60,234 bases of DNA, from the NCBI RefSeq assembly GCF_009711415.1, contig NZ_SMLZ01000092.1, positions 2,604 through 62,837 on the forward strand, in the 5' to 3' direction. The notes beneath the pieces are model-generated. The model worked only from the letters and a program-made list of their open reading frames with translations. It was not told where the DNA came from and did not search any database. The translations under genes and the position numbers were made by a program. The stretch is from Roseibium denhamense (GTDB taxonomy: Bacteria; Pseudomonadota; Alphaproteobacteria; Rhizobiales; Stappiaceae). Positions 8,226 through 16,712 of this stretch are shown here, in pieces (position 1 is the stretch's first letter; each line of letters starts with the position of its first letter).

Positions 8226-9044
8226 GTGTTGACGGCATTGGATCTAAGGTCACTCAGCGGTGCTGCGATCGGTTTTTCCGCTCGCATTCGCGCGGTTGCG
8301 TGCCTGTTGCTCTTCGCTGCGCTCCCGCTCAATGCGCCCGCTGTTCAGGCGGAAAACATCATCCCGGACTTCAATCTGCTGACCGAAGACTGGAAGCCCT
8401 ATCATTATGTCGAAGATGGCAAGGTAAAGGGCCAAACAGTCGATCTCCTCCTAGGTATTCTGGAGGAAATCGGATCAAGCCAGGGGCGTGAGGACATTGT
8501 GTTCCTCCCTTGGGCCCGCGCCTACAGGCAGGCACAAACCGAGCCGAACACCATTTTGTTTTCAACCGGCCGCACGGAAAACCGGGAAAAGCTGTTCAAA
8601 TGGGCCGGGCCGATTCTCAAGTTTGACAGCTACTTTATCGGCAAGAAGAAGAGAAACTTCAGCATCGAAACGTCGGAAGACCTCCATCAGTACAAGGTCG
8701 GTGTTGTGATTGACGGGGCGAGCGCTGCCCTTGCGAAACGGCACGGCATCCCGCAGGAAAACACGACCTTCAACAGCGAGGGCGTCTTGAATGTGAAAAT
8801 GCTGGCTGCCGACCGGATAGATTTTATCCCCATCCAGTGGAAGAATTTTGAGAGATTGGCAATCGAGGCGGGCATTGACCCGTTACAATTTGAGCCGGTG
8901 TTTTTGGCAAACACCATCAGCTTGAACTTTGCGTTTCATCTGGACACCCCGGACTGGGTTGTCCGGGAATTCCAGACGGCACTTGATGACGTGCTCGCAC
9001 GGCCCGGACACGATGACGGCTCGAGCCCGTCGGACCTAAACTAG
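8226..9044 (+). CDS. Periplasmic solute-binding protein, SBP_bac_3 type (orphan)
   Basis: The 272-residue protein has a long N-terminal export signal ending near AVQAE, then the amino-acid-binding-protein fold (LLTEDWKPYHYVEDGKVKG, then FLPWARAYRQAQ and ILFSTGRTENRE). No permease or ATPase gene is adjacent, so it is an orphan binding protein, possibly a sensor component or one that shares a distant transporter. Similar orphans occur at 20190, 21043, 38761 and 39662. The start is GTG 8226 or TTG 8229, just after GAAAGGAAG. It is separated from the sulfatase by ~400 bases and is not clearly in its operon. Confidence 0.75.
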   Translation: MLTALDLRSLSGAAIGFSARIRAVACLLLFAALPLNAPAVQAENIIPDFNLLTEDWKPYHYVEDGKVKGQTVDLLLGILEEIGSSQGREDIVFLPWARAYRQAQTEPNTILFSTGRTENREKLFKWAGPILKFDSYFIGKKKRNFSIETSEDLHQYKVGVVIDGASAALAKRHGIPQENTTFNSEGVLNVKMLAADRIDFIPIQWKNFERLAIEAGIDPLQFEPVFLANTISLNFAFHLDTPDWVVREFQTALDDVLARPGHDDGSSPSDLN

Positions 9045-9449
9045 CCCTTCGGCGCATGGCAGCAGCCAAATATGATTTGCGCCAATTCTGCGCCCTCGGT
9101 GTCGGTATTATTTGACCGACTACAGCCTGCCGCTTGAGAGTCACCCCCGCGATGTGCTGACCATAAGCATCGTCCCCGAGTAAACGCGCCATTCCGAATT
9201 GGCAAAAATGCTATACCATTCAGATTTTTATCAATTGCCCGCTCCGGAGCAGGCGGCTAGCCTCTCGTGGTGGAAGTTTTCGAGAGGTGTTCGGCAGGCG
9301 TTTTCCGGTTCATTCAGTTTCTATTCCCCAAACAACAACTATCCAACAACAAGTCCACCGTAGACAACGGGCTTTACCCATTCTGCGCTTGGCACCAGCC
9401 GCAGCCGATACCGCTCCCAAACATTCCGGTTTTCATGGGAGGTCAGTTT
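9045..9449. other. Intergenic region before the sulfatase gene
   Basis: About 400 bases with no supported gene. Short open frames on both strands lack ribosome binding sites. An AT-rich stretch around 9200-9235 is a plausible promoter position for the sulfatase. No clear terminator follows the binding-protein gene. Confidence 0.4.
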
Positions 9450-11063
9450 ATGTCGACATTCAAACTGGGGCGTATGGCAATTGTTGCCGGTGTTGTGCTG
9501 CTTGCTCCATTTCCTGCTTTTGGACAAACACAAGAAAAGCCCAACATCCTTGTCATCTGGGGCGACGATGTGGGGCAATCGAACATCTCCGCCTACACAT
9601 TCGGCCTGATGGGCTACCAAACGCCGAACATCGACCGGGTCGCCAAAGAAGGCATTATGTTCACCGACTATTATGCCGAGCAATCCTGCACTGCGGGCCG
9701 CTCGTCCTTCATCATGGGGCAATCGGTGTTCCGCACCGGTCTGTCCAAGGTCGGGCTTCCCGGAGCTGAAGAAGGCATGCAGGCGGAAGATCCCACCATC
9801 GCGGCCCTTTTGAAAGACGAAGGCTATGCGACCGGCCAATTCGGCAAAAACCACCTGGGTGACCGGGACGAGCACCTGCCGACCAATCATGGTTTCGACC
9901 AGTTCTTCGGCAATCTTTATCATCTGAATGCCGAAGAAGAGCCCGAAAACGAAGACTATCCGCGCGATGCCGTTCTTCCGGACGGCCGGACCTTTCTGGA
10001 AGCCTTCGGGCCGCGCGGTGTGATCCGGTCGTCCGCGTCTTATGACGGGGGCACGGTGACCCAGGACATTGAAGACACCGGCCCACTCAACATTGAGCGC
10101 CAAAAGGTTGTTGACGATGAAACATCTTCTGCTGCGATAGCCTTTATTGAGGAAAAAACCGCCGAAGGCACTCCCTGGTTTGTCTGGTGGAATGGCACAC
10201 GCATGCACTTCCGCACTCATGTGAAAGACGAAATGCGGGAGATTGCAAATGGTCTGACAGATGGTGTTGCTGATGAGTACACCGCCGGTATGATCGAGCA
10301 CGACATGCATATCGGCCAGTTCCTCGACAAACTCGACGAATTGGGCATCGCAGACAACACGATCGTGTTTTATTCCACCGACAACGGTCCGCACATGAAC
10401 ACATGGCCGGACGCTGCGATGACACCGTTCTGGGGCGAGAAGAACACCCAGTGGGAAGGCGCATGGCGCGTTCCTGCCATGGTTCGCTGGCCCGGCAAGA
10501 TCGAGCCTGGAACAGTTTCAAACGAGATTGTCCACCATATGGATTGGCTCCCGACATTCTTGGCTGCTGCAGGCAATGAAAGCGTCAAGGAAGATCTTCT
10601 TGAAGGGGTCACCTCCGACACGATGGGCCGGGACTACCGGGTGCATTTGGATGGCTACAACATCCTGCCGCTTCTCACCGGCGAAGTGGAAGAGAGCCCG
10701 CGTGATGAGATCTTCTATTTCACCGACGACGGCGATCTGGCGGCCCTGCGGTATGCCAACTGGAAGATCACCTTCCTGGAGCAAAAGGCATGGGCCACTT
10801 TCAGGGCCTGGATGGAGCCGCTGACCCCGCTTCGTGTGCCCCTGATCACCAACTTGCGCCGCGATCCTTATGAGCGGGCATATCGGACGTCCAACACCTA
10901 CTACGACTGGATGCTCGACCGCGCCTATTTGCTGGTCCCGGCGCAGCAATATGTGGGCAGGTTCCTGGCGACCTTCCAGGAGTACCCGCCCCGCCAGGAG
11001 GCCGCCTCTTTCAGTCTGGACAAGGTGATGGAGAAACTGAGCCAGCCCGGTGGCGCACAGTAG
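9450..11063 (+). CDS. Exported arylsulfatase, formylglycine-dependent
   Basis: The product is a 537-residue sulfatase of the alkaline phosphatase superfamily that hydrolyses sulfate esters in the periplasm. A signal peptide covers residues 1-25 (hydrophobic IVAGVVLLAPFPAFG). Metal-binding Asp39-Asp40 lie in ILVIWGDD, and the modification site is Cys80 in C-T-A-G-R, a variant of C-x-P-x-R in which Cys is converted to formylglycine. YSTDNGPHMNTWPD carries further metal ligands. The ATG at 9450 is chosen because it follows GGGAGG and begins the signal peptide; the frame is open further upstream without one. The FGE encoded at 13181 is the obvious maturation partner. Substrate is unknown. Confidence 0.85.
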   Translation: MSTFKLGRMAIVAGVVLLAPFPAFGQTQEKPNILVIWGDDVGQSNISAYTFGLMGYQTPNIDRVAKEGIMFTDYYAEQSCTAGRSSFIMGQSVFRTGLSKVGLPGAEEGMQAEDPTIAALLKDEGYATGQFGKNHLGDRDEHLPTNHGFDQFFGNLYHLNAEEEPENEDYPRDAVLPDGRTFLEAFGPRGVIRSSASYDGGTVTQDIEDTGPLNIERQKVVDDETSSAAIAFIEEKTAEGTPWFVWWNGTRMHFRTHVKDEMREIANGLTDGVADEYTAGMIEHDMHIGQFLDKLDELGIADNTIVFYSTDNGPHMNTWPDAAMTPFWGEKNTQWEGAWRVPAMVRWPGKIEPGTVSNEIVHHMDWLPTFLAAAGNESVKEDLLEGVTSDTMGRDYRVHLDGYNILPLLTGEVEESPRDEIFYFTDDGDLAALRYANWKITFLEQKAWATFRAWMEPLTPLRVPLITNLRRDPYERAYRTSNTYYDWMLDRAYLLVPAQQYVGRFLATFQEYPPRQEAASFSLDKVMEKLSQPGGAQ

Positions 11064-11126
11064 TCATTGGATAGATGGAATGGGGCGTCATCGGGTGCCC
11101 CATTCTCAGCCTCGGGAGGGCAAGAA

Positions 11127-11362
11127 ATTCCGGATATCAAAGACATCGTGAATGCGCTGAAGCAGACCCGCGACGCGATCGAGCTGAAAATCCATCTGGG
11201 CAGCAAAGAGCTCCAAAGGAAATGGGACGAGCTGGAAAAAAGTGGGACAGGTTCGAAGCTGAGGCGAAACTCAGCGAATTCGCTCAATAAATTATTGAAG
11301 CCACCTCCCTGCTTGGCGATGAGCTGTCCAAAGCCTTCAAGAAAATGAGGTCTGCAGTTTGA
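11127..11362 (+). pseudogene. Decayed small helical-protein gene
   Basis: A GGGAGG site (11115-11120) precedes a frame beginning ATT-CCG-GAT-ATC, where ATG is expected, encoding PDIKDIVNALKQTRDAIEL and a helical Lys/Glu-rich stretch to KWDELEK. One base then appears lost in the A-run 11236-11241; restoring it continues KWDRFEAEAKLSEFAQ to a TAA at 11288, after which IIEATSLLGDELSKAFK runs to TGA at 11362. The continuous sequence resembles small coiled, charged proteins I believe occur in related bacteria, but I cannot name the family. A lost start, a frameshift and a nonsense codon together argue for real decay. It sits between the sulfatase and the phosphatase-like gene. Confidence 0.6.
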
Positions 11363-11364
11363 TC

Positions 11365-13056
11365 ATGCAAATACGTTGTTTGTTTCCAGGCATAATGGTG
11401 GCAATTGCCGCCACGTCGTCTCAAGCCGAAGCCCAGGAGCATCCGAAGCTCGTCTTGCAGATTACAGTTGATCAGCTGCGCGGTGACTTGATCGACCGGA
11501 ACATTACGTACTTTGGCGAAACAGGTTTCAAACGCCTTCTTGAAAACGGCATCTACTACACCAACGCCCATCATCGGCACGCAAACACAGAGACAATTGT
11601 CGGTCATACAACACTAGCGACAGGCACCGATCCCGCTGTTCACGGAATGGTTGCCAACCTCTGGTTCGACCGGGCGACCGGCAAGCCGTTTTATAATGTT
11701 CAGGATCCTGATTATCCGCTGCTCGCGATGTCCGGGGTAGATCAGTCTACCGAGATCGATCCGACCCAACGGGCTGCGACATCTGATGGACGCTCCCCCG
11801 CGTCGATTTTGTCATCGACCCTGTCTGATGAAATTGCGATCGCGAATGCTGGCGTTTCGAAGATATTCGGGGTGTCCGTCAAGGATCGCGGTGCCATCTC
11901 TATGGCCGGCCACGCCGGAACGGCCTACTGGTTCTCAAAGAGCGACGGCCGGTTTGTCACGTCCAGCTACTACATGGACACCTATCCAGACTGGGTAAAC
12001 GCTTGGAACGATGCCGGGCATGTTCTGGCCTACGCTTATACAGATTGGGAGCTGACTGACCCTGAACAAACCTATCGGTTTGCGGCCTTCGATGATGCGG
12101 AGTGGGAAACCGACTTCCCGGGATTTGGCCGCACATTTCCGCATCCATTCGGAGCTTGGGACAGCAAGTATTATACGACGTTTTTGACGCTCAGCCCGGC
12201 AGGTGATGAGTTGACGGCATCATTTGCCAAGACACTGATCGAAAAGGAGGATATCGGTTCAGACGATGTGACCGATTATCTCTCGGTGAGCTTCTCATCA
12301 ACTGACTATGTTGGCCACATTTTTGGCCCCTCCAGCTTGGAAGCCGAGGACAATCTGCGCCGCCTTGATGCAACCATTGGCCGACTGCTGGATCATGTGG
12401 ACCAAAGGATCGGTCTGGAACACACCTTGGTCGTTTTGTCAGCAGACCACGGCGGAGCGGAGGTTCCGGGGTACCTGGAATATCTCGGTATTCCGGCCGG
12501 CTATTTCACTTTCGATGACATAGACAAGGAACCTGCCGCGAGAGCTTTGATTGCTGAGTTTGGGGTCGCTCAGGAGCTCATTTCTTCCTTTTCCCAGCCT
12601 TACGTCTACCTCAATGAAAAGCTGATTTCGGACAAAGGACTAGTAAAGGCGGACATTGCCAGAGCACTCGCCAGGGAACTGCAAAAGATGCCGGCCATTG
12701 CCTATGCGATTTCCAGCGAGGACCTTGCAAGTGCTGGAATTGCAAAAACGAGTGTAAGTGATGCAGTGCTGGCGAACTTTCATGCCTCGCGGTCCGGCGA
12801 CGTTTATGTCGTATTTGAACCTCACTGGTTTGTAGGCGATTTTGACGGGCTTCATGTTGCCTCTCACCACGGATCCCCCTGGACCTATGATACGCATGTC
12901 CCGATCATCTTTTCCCGGCCGGGGATGAAAGCAAGCCGCATCCCGACGCGTGTCGAAACAGTCGACCTCGCGCCGACCGTTGCCGCCTACTTGAGGATCA
13001 AGGCTCCCAGTGGCACTCGCGGCAAAATCTTGGATGAGGTTGTCCACTCTCAGTAG
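11365..13056 (+). CDS. Exported alkaline-phosphatase-superfamily enzyme (PafA-like)
   Basis: This 563-residue protein carries a signal peptide (residues 1-25, ending SQAEAQ) and the type-I phosphodiesterase/PafA-like alkaline phosphatase fold. Asp36 (TVDQLRGD) and the Thr-x-x-Gly-His-Thr motif at 77-82 (Thr77 probable nucleophile) form the first half of the bimetal site. SADHGGAE further on and a His in HVASHHGS supply the rest. The family cleaves phosphate mono- or diesters in the periplasm; a Thr rather than Cys/Ser nucleophile argues against sulfatase activity. ATG 11365 is used; an in-frame TTG lies two codons upstream. It lies between sulfatase and FGE genes, suggesting joint degradation of sulfated/phosphorylated polymers. 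Confidence 0.8.
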   Translation: MQIRCLFPGIMVAIAATSSQAEAQEHPKLVLQITVDQLRGDLIDRNITYFGETGFKRLLENGIYYTNAHHRHANTETIVGHTTLATGTDPAVHGMVANLWFDRATGKPFYNVQDPDYPLLAMSGVDQSTEIDPTQRAATSDGRSPASILSSTLSDEIAIANAGVSKIFGVSVKDRGAISMAGHAGTAYWFSKSDGRFVTSSYYMDTYPDWVNAWNDAGHVLAYAYTDWELTDPEQTYRFAAFDDAEWETDFPGFGRTFPHPFGAWDSKYYTTFLTLSPAGDELTASFAKTLIEKEDIGSDDVTDYLSVSFSSTDYVGHIFGPSSLEAEDNLRRLDATIGRLLDHVDQRIGLEHTLVVLSADHGGAEVPGYLEYLGIPAGYFTFDDIDKEPAARALIAEFGVAQELISSFSQPYVYLNEKLISDKGLVKADIARALARELQKMPAIAYAISSEDLASAGIAKTSVSDAVLANFHASRSGDVYVVFEPHWFVGDFDGLHVASHHGSPWTYDTHVPIIFSRPGMKASRIPTRVETVDLAPTVAAYLRIKAPSGTRGKILDEVVHSQ

Positions 13057-13180
13057 TTTTAGGATCAGCGCGGACCGCTCGATGACAACATCACTGCCAC
13101 ATATCCGAGACGTTAGGACCTGCATGCAGCAGTCGATCATAGGCCCAAAAAATGGATGTAGACTGGCAGTCAGATTTTCC

Positions 13181-14212
13181 ATGGGAGCTAGGCACCTGAA
13201 AAAAGCCAGCAATACCAAGCTGGTAATTTCAATTTTCCTGGGACTGACGGGTCTTGCTTTGGCAACCAACTCCGCGTCCAGAGCAAACGGGGATTTCGTT
13301 TTGCTGGACGGCGGCACCTTTACGATGGGCTCGAACGAGCACTATCGGGAAGAAGCGACCGAGCGGCAGGTCACGGTGAGCCCGTTCCATATCAAGAAAA
13401 CCGAAGTCACCAACGCCGAATTCCGAGCCTTTGTGGAGGCGACAGACTATGTCACCACCGCCGAGCGGGACCTGGATCCAGCCGAAAACCCCAACCTTCC
13501 CAAGGAACTGTTGCAGGCAGGGTCCATGGTGTTTGCCCAGCCCCCTGGAAAAGTGGACCTGTCCGATTTCCGTGTTTGGTGGCGCTATGTTCCTGGCGCA
13601 AACTGGCGGCACCCGGAAGGACCTGGCAGTTCGATTGAGGGAATGAACGATCATCCGGTGGTTCAGGTGTCCCCGGAAGACGCACGCGCCTATGCAGAGT
13701 GGGCCGGCGGACGCCTTCCGACGGAAGCGGAGTGGGAATTTGCCGCCCGTGGCGGACTGAACGGTGCGGAGTATACCTGGGGTGACAGCTACGATCCCGA
13801 GCAAGGTTGGAAGGCCAACACATGGCAGGGCCTCTTTCCAAGTGTCGACACGAAAGAAGATGGTCATCACGGATCTGCTCCGGTCGGATCCTATCCGCCA
13901 AACGCCTACGGCCTTTACGACATGGCCGGAAATGTTTGGGAACATGTGTCCGACTTTTGGGTACCCGGACATCCCGAAGTCGCGGCAACGGACCCGGACG
14001 GACCACCAGAGATTCTGGCGGCCAATTTCTCTCATCCGAGCGTTGGAGCCATGAATGTCGTAAAAGGCGGATCCTGGTTGTGCTCCCCTTCCTATTGCCT
14101 AAGATACCGCCCGGCCGCCCGCCAGAATGCGGAGCGCAGGCTTGGCACAAACCATATTGGCTTTCGCATCGTCAAAGATGCCGAGCCGTTGGAAGAAGGA
14201 CCGGCTGAATGA
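13181..14212 (+). CDS. Exported formylglycine-generating enzyme (FGE, SUMF1 family)
   Basis: The 343-residue protein has the FGE-sulfatase fold: GGTFTMGS near residue 45, then RLPTEAEWEFAARGG, then GNVWEHVSDFW. Most tellingly, Cys301 and Cys306 lie in GGSWLCSPSYCLRYR with the x4 spacing of the two catalytic copper-binding cysteines of true FGE; most SUMF1-like proteins lack them. The enzyme oxidises Cys in C-x-P/A-x-R to formylglycine. A hydrophobic N-terminus (LVISIFLGLTGLALA) makes it exported or membrane-anchored, so maturation may occur in the periplasm. ATG 13181 is chosen for the signal peptide; its ribosome site is weak. Earlier in-frame starts overlap the previous gene. ATGA overlap links it to the next gene. 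Confidence 0.85.
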   Translation: MGARHLKKASNTKLVISIFLGLTGLALATNSASRANGDFVLLDGGTFTMGSNEHYREEATERQVTVSPFHIKKTEVTNAEFRAFVEATDYVTTAERDLDPAENPNLPKELLQAGSMVFAQPPGKVDLSDFRVWWRYVPGANWRHPEGPGSSIEGMNDHPVVQVSPEDARAYAEWAGGRLPTEAEWEFAARGGLNGAEYTWGDSYDPEQGWKANTWQGLFPSVDTKEDGHHGSAPVGSYPPNAYGLYDMAGNVWEHVSDFWVPGHPEVAATDPDGPPEILAANFSHPSVGAMNVVKGGSWLCSPSYCLRYRPAARQNAERRLGTNHIGFRIVKDAEPLEEGPAE

Positions 14213-15060
14213 CCGATGCTCCCGACATCAAACGATTATCACAACAGAAGTTGAAGGCTTGTGCCGCTGCCTTGATGACTTCGGCCGTCGCCGCGGCGAT
14301 GGCGCCGGCAACGTTGGCCGCGGATTTGCAGACGCCCGTGCAGGCCGCCAGCGTGCCAGTCATCCCGGTTGAGCGCAGCTGGGAATTTGTGATCGCGCCC
14401 TATCTCCTTGCACCCACCATTCAAGGGGATACGACCATAGGCCGTTTGCCGAACACATCGCTTGACGTGTCCCCGGGAACGATTTTTGAAAACCTGCAGT
14501 TTGGTGCGATGGGCCATTTTGAGGCCCTTTATGATGGCCGGTTCGGTGCGACCCTCGACATCGCCTATATGGACCTCGGCTCGGGCCGCACGTTCCCGCG
14601 CGTCGGCGGAACGGCCGATGCAGGTGTTAAACAGCTGGTGACCGAGGCCTTCTTCGGCTACCGGTTCTGGACAGGCGGACGGGACTGGCTGGAGGCCTAT
14701 GCTGGCGGCCGCTGGTGGTACAACCAGATCGACTTTAACGTCAGTGTGCCAGGCAATTCGTTTTCCCGCACGATCACCGAACAGTGGGTAGATCCTGTCA
14801 TCGGGCTGCGCGGGCAGCATTTCTTCAATGAAAAGTGGTCTGTCTTTGGCAGCGGCAATATCGGCGGGTTTGGACTCGTTTCCGACTTTACCTGGGGTGC
14901 GCAGGCCGGGGTGGGCTATCATTTCAATGACCGCTGGGCACTGCATCTTCAGTACAAGGCCACCGGTGTGGACTATGACAACGGCAAATCCGGGACCTCC
15001 GCATTTTCCTATGACACCGTCACACATGGTCCGATGGCGGGTGTTGCGTTCCGCTTTTGA
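14209..15060 (+). CDS. Outer-membrane beta-barrel protein
   Basis: The 283-residue protein has an N-terminal export region (to ATLAADL, about residue 38). Alternating aromatic/polar strands follow (WEFVIAPYLLAP, HFEALYDGRFGATLDIAYMDL, YAGGRWWYNQIDF), ending in a C-terminal Phe (GVAFRF) as expected for Bam-dependent barrel insertion. It resembles the alphaproteobacterial outer-membrane proteins of unknown ligand with about eight strands. The start overlaps the FGE stop (ATGA), so the two are translationally coupled. It may help uptake or surface display related to sulfated substrates; that is inference from position. Confidence 0.75.
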   Translation: MTDAPDIKRLSQQKLKACAAALMTSAVAAAMAPATLAADLQTPVQAASVPVIPVERSWEFVIAPYLLAPTIQGDTTIGRLPNTSLDVSPGTIFENLQFGAMGHFEALYDGRFGATLDIAYMDLGSGRTFPRVGGTADAGVKQLVTEAFFGYRFWTGGRDWLEAYAGGRWWYNQIDFNVSVPGNSFSRTITEQWVDPVIGLRGQHFFNEKWSVFGSGNIGGFGLVSDFTWGAQAGVGYHFNDRWALHLQYKATGVDYDNGKSGTSAFSYDTVTHGPMAGVAFRF

Positions 15061-15071
15061 TCAGGCCATAC

Positions 15072-15104
15072 CCGGGCAGCAGCTAAATCTCGGCTGCTGC
15101 CCGG
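15072..15104. terminator. Bidirectional terminator-like hairpin between convergent genes
   Basis: CCGGGCAGCAGC (15072-15083) pairs perfectly with GCTGCTGCCCGG (15093-15104). It lies between the + strand barrel gene and the minus-strand mmsB. There is no T tract, so it may act as a stabilising or factor-assisted terminator. Confidence 0.55.
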
Positions 15105-15114
15105 CACCGTGACA

Positions 15115-15987
15115 TCAGGATCGGCCGCGCTGTTCGAAACGCGGCAACATCGCTGAAAAGTCTTGGCCTTTGCCGTTTTCCTTTTCAACGAAGTCTTCGT
15201 AAAGCGTTCTGGCGGCCGCACCCATTGGCGTGTCGGCATCGGCAGCTTCGGCAGCTGCCTGGCTGAGGCGGAGATCCTTGAGCATCAATTCTGCGGCAAA
15301 CCCAGGCTTGTAGTCATTGTCGGCCGGCGATTGCGGGCCGACACCAGGTGCGGGACAGTAGGCGTTGAGGCTCCAGGAATAGCCGGATGATGTGGACACC
15401 ACATCAAACATCGATTGACGGTCAAGGCCCAGCTTGTCCGCCAATGCAAAGGCTTCGCATGTGGCGATCATGGTAACGCCGAGGATCATATTGTTGCAGA
15501 TTTTGGCGGCCTGGCCGTTGCCCGCGCCCCCGCAATGGACGGCTTTCTGCCCCATGATCTCAAACAGCGGACCGGCCGCCTCAAAGCTTTTGTCATCACC
15601 GCCAACCATGAAGGTCAGCGTTCCAGCGGCCGCGCCGCCAACGCCTCCGGACACCGGCGCATCAAGAAATCCAAGCCCGGAGGCAGCGCAATCGGCCGCA
15701 ACCGCCCGTGCAGCATCAACTTCCACGGTGGAACAATCCACCAGAACTGAACCGGCCTGCATGCTTGGCAAAATGTCTGCAGCAACCGATTTCAGGATGG
15801 CGCCGTTTGGCAGCATCGTGATGACAACATCGCGGGCGTCTGCGGCCTCCGCGGCTGTTGCAGCTGCGGTGACACCCTCCGGCATCGGGGCGGACAGGTC
15901 AAAACCGGTGACCGAATGCCCGGCTGCGGCAAGGTTCCGCGCCATTGGGCCGCCCATATTGCCCAATCCGATGAAACCGATTTGCAT
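15115..15987 (-). CDS. mmsB: 3-hydroxyisobutyrate dehydrogenase
   Basis: This 290-residue NAD-dependent dehydrogenase oxidises 3-hydroxyisobutyrate to methylmalonate semialdehyde in valine catabolism. The Rossmann motif GLGNMGGPMARNL is at residues 7-19, the substrate-binding DAPVSGGVGGA at 109-119, and the catalytic Lys162 in GQAAKICNN. The ATG at 15987 follows GGGAG at good spacing; a longer reading adds about 48 residues lacking similarity. Related beta-hydroxyacid dehydrogenases (tartronate semialdehyde reductase) share these motifs, but the DAPVSGG context favours the valine enzyme. Confidence 0.85.
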   Translation of the reverse strand: MQIGFIGLGNMGGPMARNLAAAGHSVTGFDLSAPMPEGVTAAATAAEAADARDVVITMLPNGAILKSVAADILPSMQAGSVLVDCSTVEVDAARAVAADCAASGLGFLDAPVSGGVGGAAAGTLTFMVGGDDKSFEAAGPLFEIMGQKAVHCGGAGNGQAAKICNNMILGVTMIATCEAFALADKLGLDRQSMFDVVSTSSGYSWSLNAYCPAPGVGPQSPADNDYKPGFAAELMLKDLRLSQAAAEAADADTPMGAAARTLYEDFVEKENGKGQDFSAMLPRFEQRGRS

Positions 15988-16235
15988 GTTTTTCACTCCC
16001 ATTTGAATTGCCGGCGATGTGAAATCGCAAGCTTCCGGTGCCTTGTTTTTCCGAACTGGTCCAATCTTGAACAGAACCGGCGGGCACCTTGTTTGATCTT
16101 CGCGTTCGGTCAGCTGGCGGTAGATCGGCATCGATTTGCCGCCCTAAACTGATCGAGTAGTAACGGGTCGAGCAAGGGGTGTTTCCTGCTCAACGTCCGA
16201 CTCCCTTAGCCTTAATGGGCCTCACGAAACAACGG

Positions 16236-16257
16236 AAGGGCGCATTGCTGCGCCCTT
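16236..16257. terminator. Terminator hairpin downstream of the LuxR-type gene
   Basis: AAGGGCGCA pairs with TGCGCCCTT around TTGC. It lies 37 bases past the end of the minus-strand LuxR-type gene; reading minus, it is followed by TCCGTTGTTTC, a moderate T tract. Confidence 0.5.
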
Positions 16258-16293
16258 GGTCTTTAATTGACTTGATGGAGGTTTGGCCGCGGA

Positions 16294-16587
16294 TCACGCA
16301 GCCATGATTGCGCTGTTGGCCGCAACGATGGCGACCGCATGAACCCGGTTCTTTGCGCCAAGGCGCTCGATCGCATTGCGGATATGAGCCTTAACGGTTG
16401 CTGTCGTGACATTCAGATCATAGGCGATCTGCTTGTTCACTTTCCCCTCGCAGAGCTTCAACATGATTTCCAGCTGGCGCGGCGTCACACGCTCGGTCAG
16501 ATCGACCGGCCAGCCAAAGGCATTGGTGGCCATGGAGTTTGGCAGGGTTCCGGCCGGCTGGGCCTGGGGGACAAAATGAGCAGTCAT
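16294..16587 (-). CDS. Small LuxR-type HTH regulator
   Basis: The 97-residue protein consists of a GerE/LuxR DNA-binding domain (about residues 31-92: LTERVTPRQLEIMLKLCEGKVNKQIAYDL, then VTTATVKAHIRNAIERLG) with a short N-terminal extension and no receiver or autoinducer domain. Such single-domain LuxR proteins act as transcriptional regulators, sometimes by pairing with full-length partners. It is divergent from the ScfR-type gene at 16713, with a shared 125-base AT-rich promoter region between them. Confidence 0.8.
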   Translation of the reverse strand: MTAHFVPQAQPAGTLPNSMATNAFGWPVDLTERVTPRQLEIMLKLCEGKVNKQIAYDLNVTTATVKAHIRNAIERLGAKNRVHAVAIVAANSAIMAA

Positions 16588-16712
16588 GACCGGGGTCCAA
16601 TCCTGGTTTCTTAGACGATGGTCAGACTGTTCAACAAATCGTCAGTCTTGTAAAATGTAAAAATGCATACTGCATATTGCTAATAATTAGCATTTGAAAT
16701 CCGGCAGATCCG

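Noticed and set aside
9112..9183. Short + strand tail ending in VPE before the sulfatase
   Set aside because: About 20 codons with no start or homology I recognise; probably chance.
13010..13180. Longer FGE start overlapping the phosphatase gene
   Set aside because: The extra 57 residues look non-protein-like and would displace the signal peptide.
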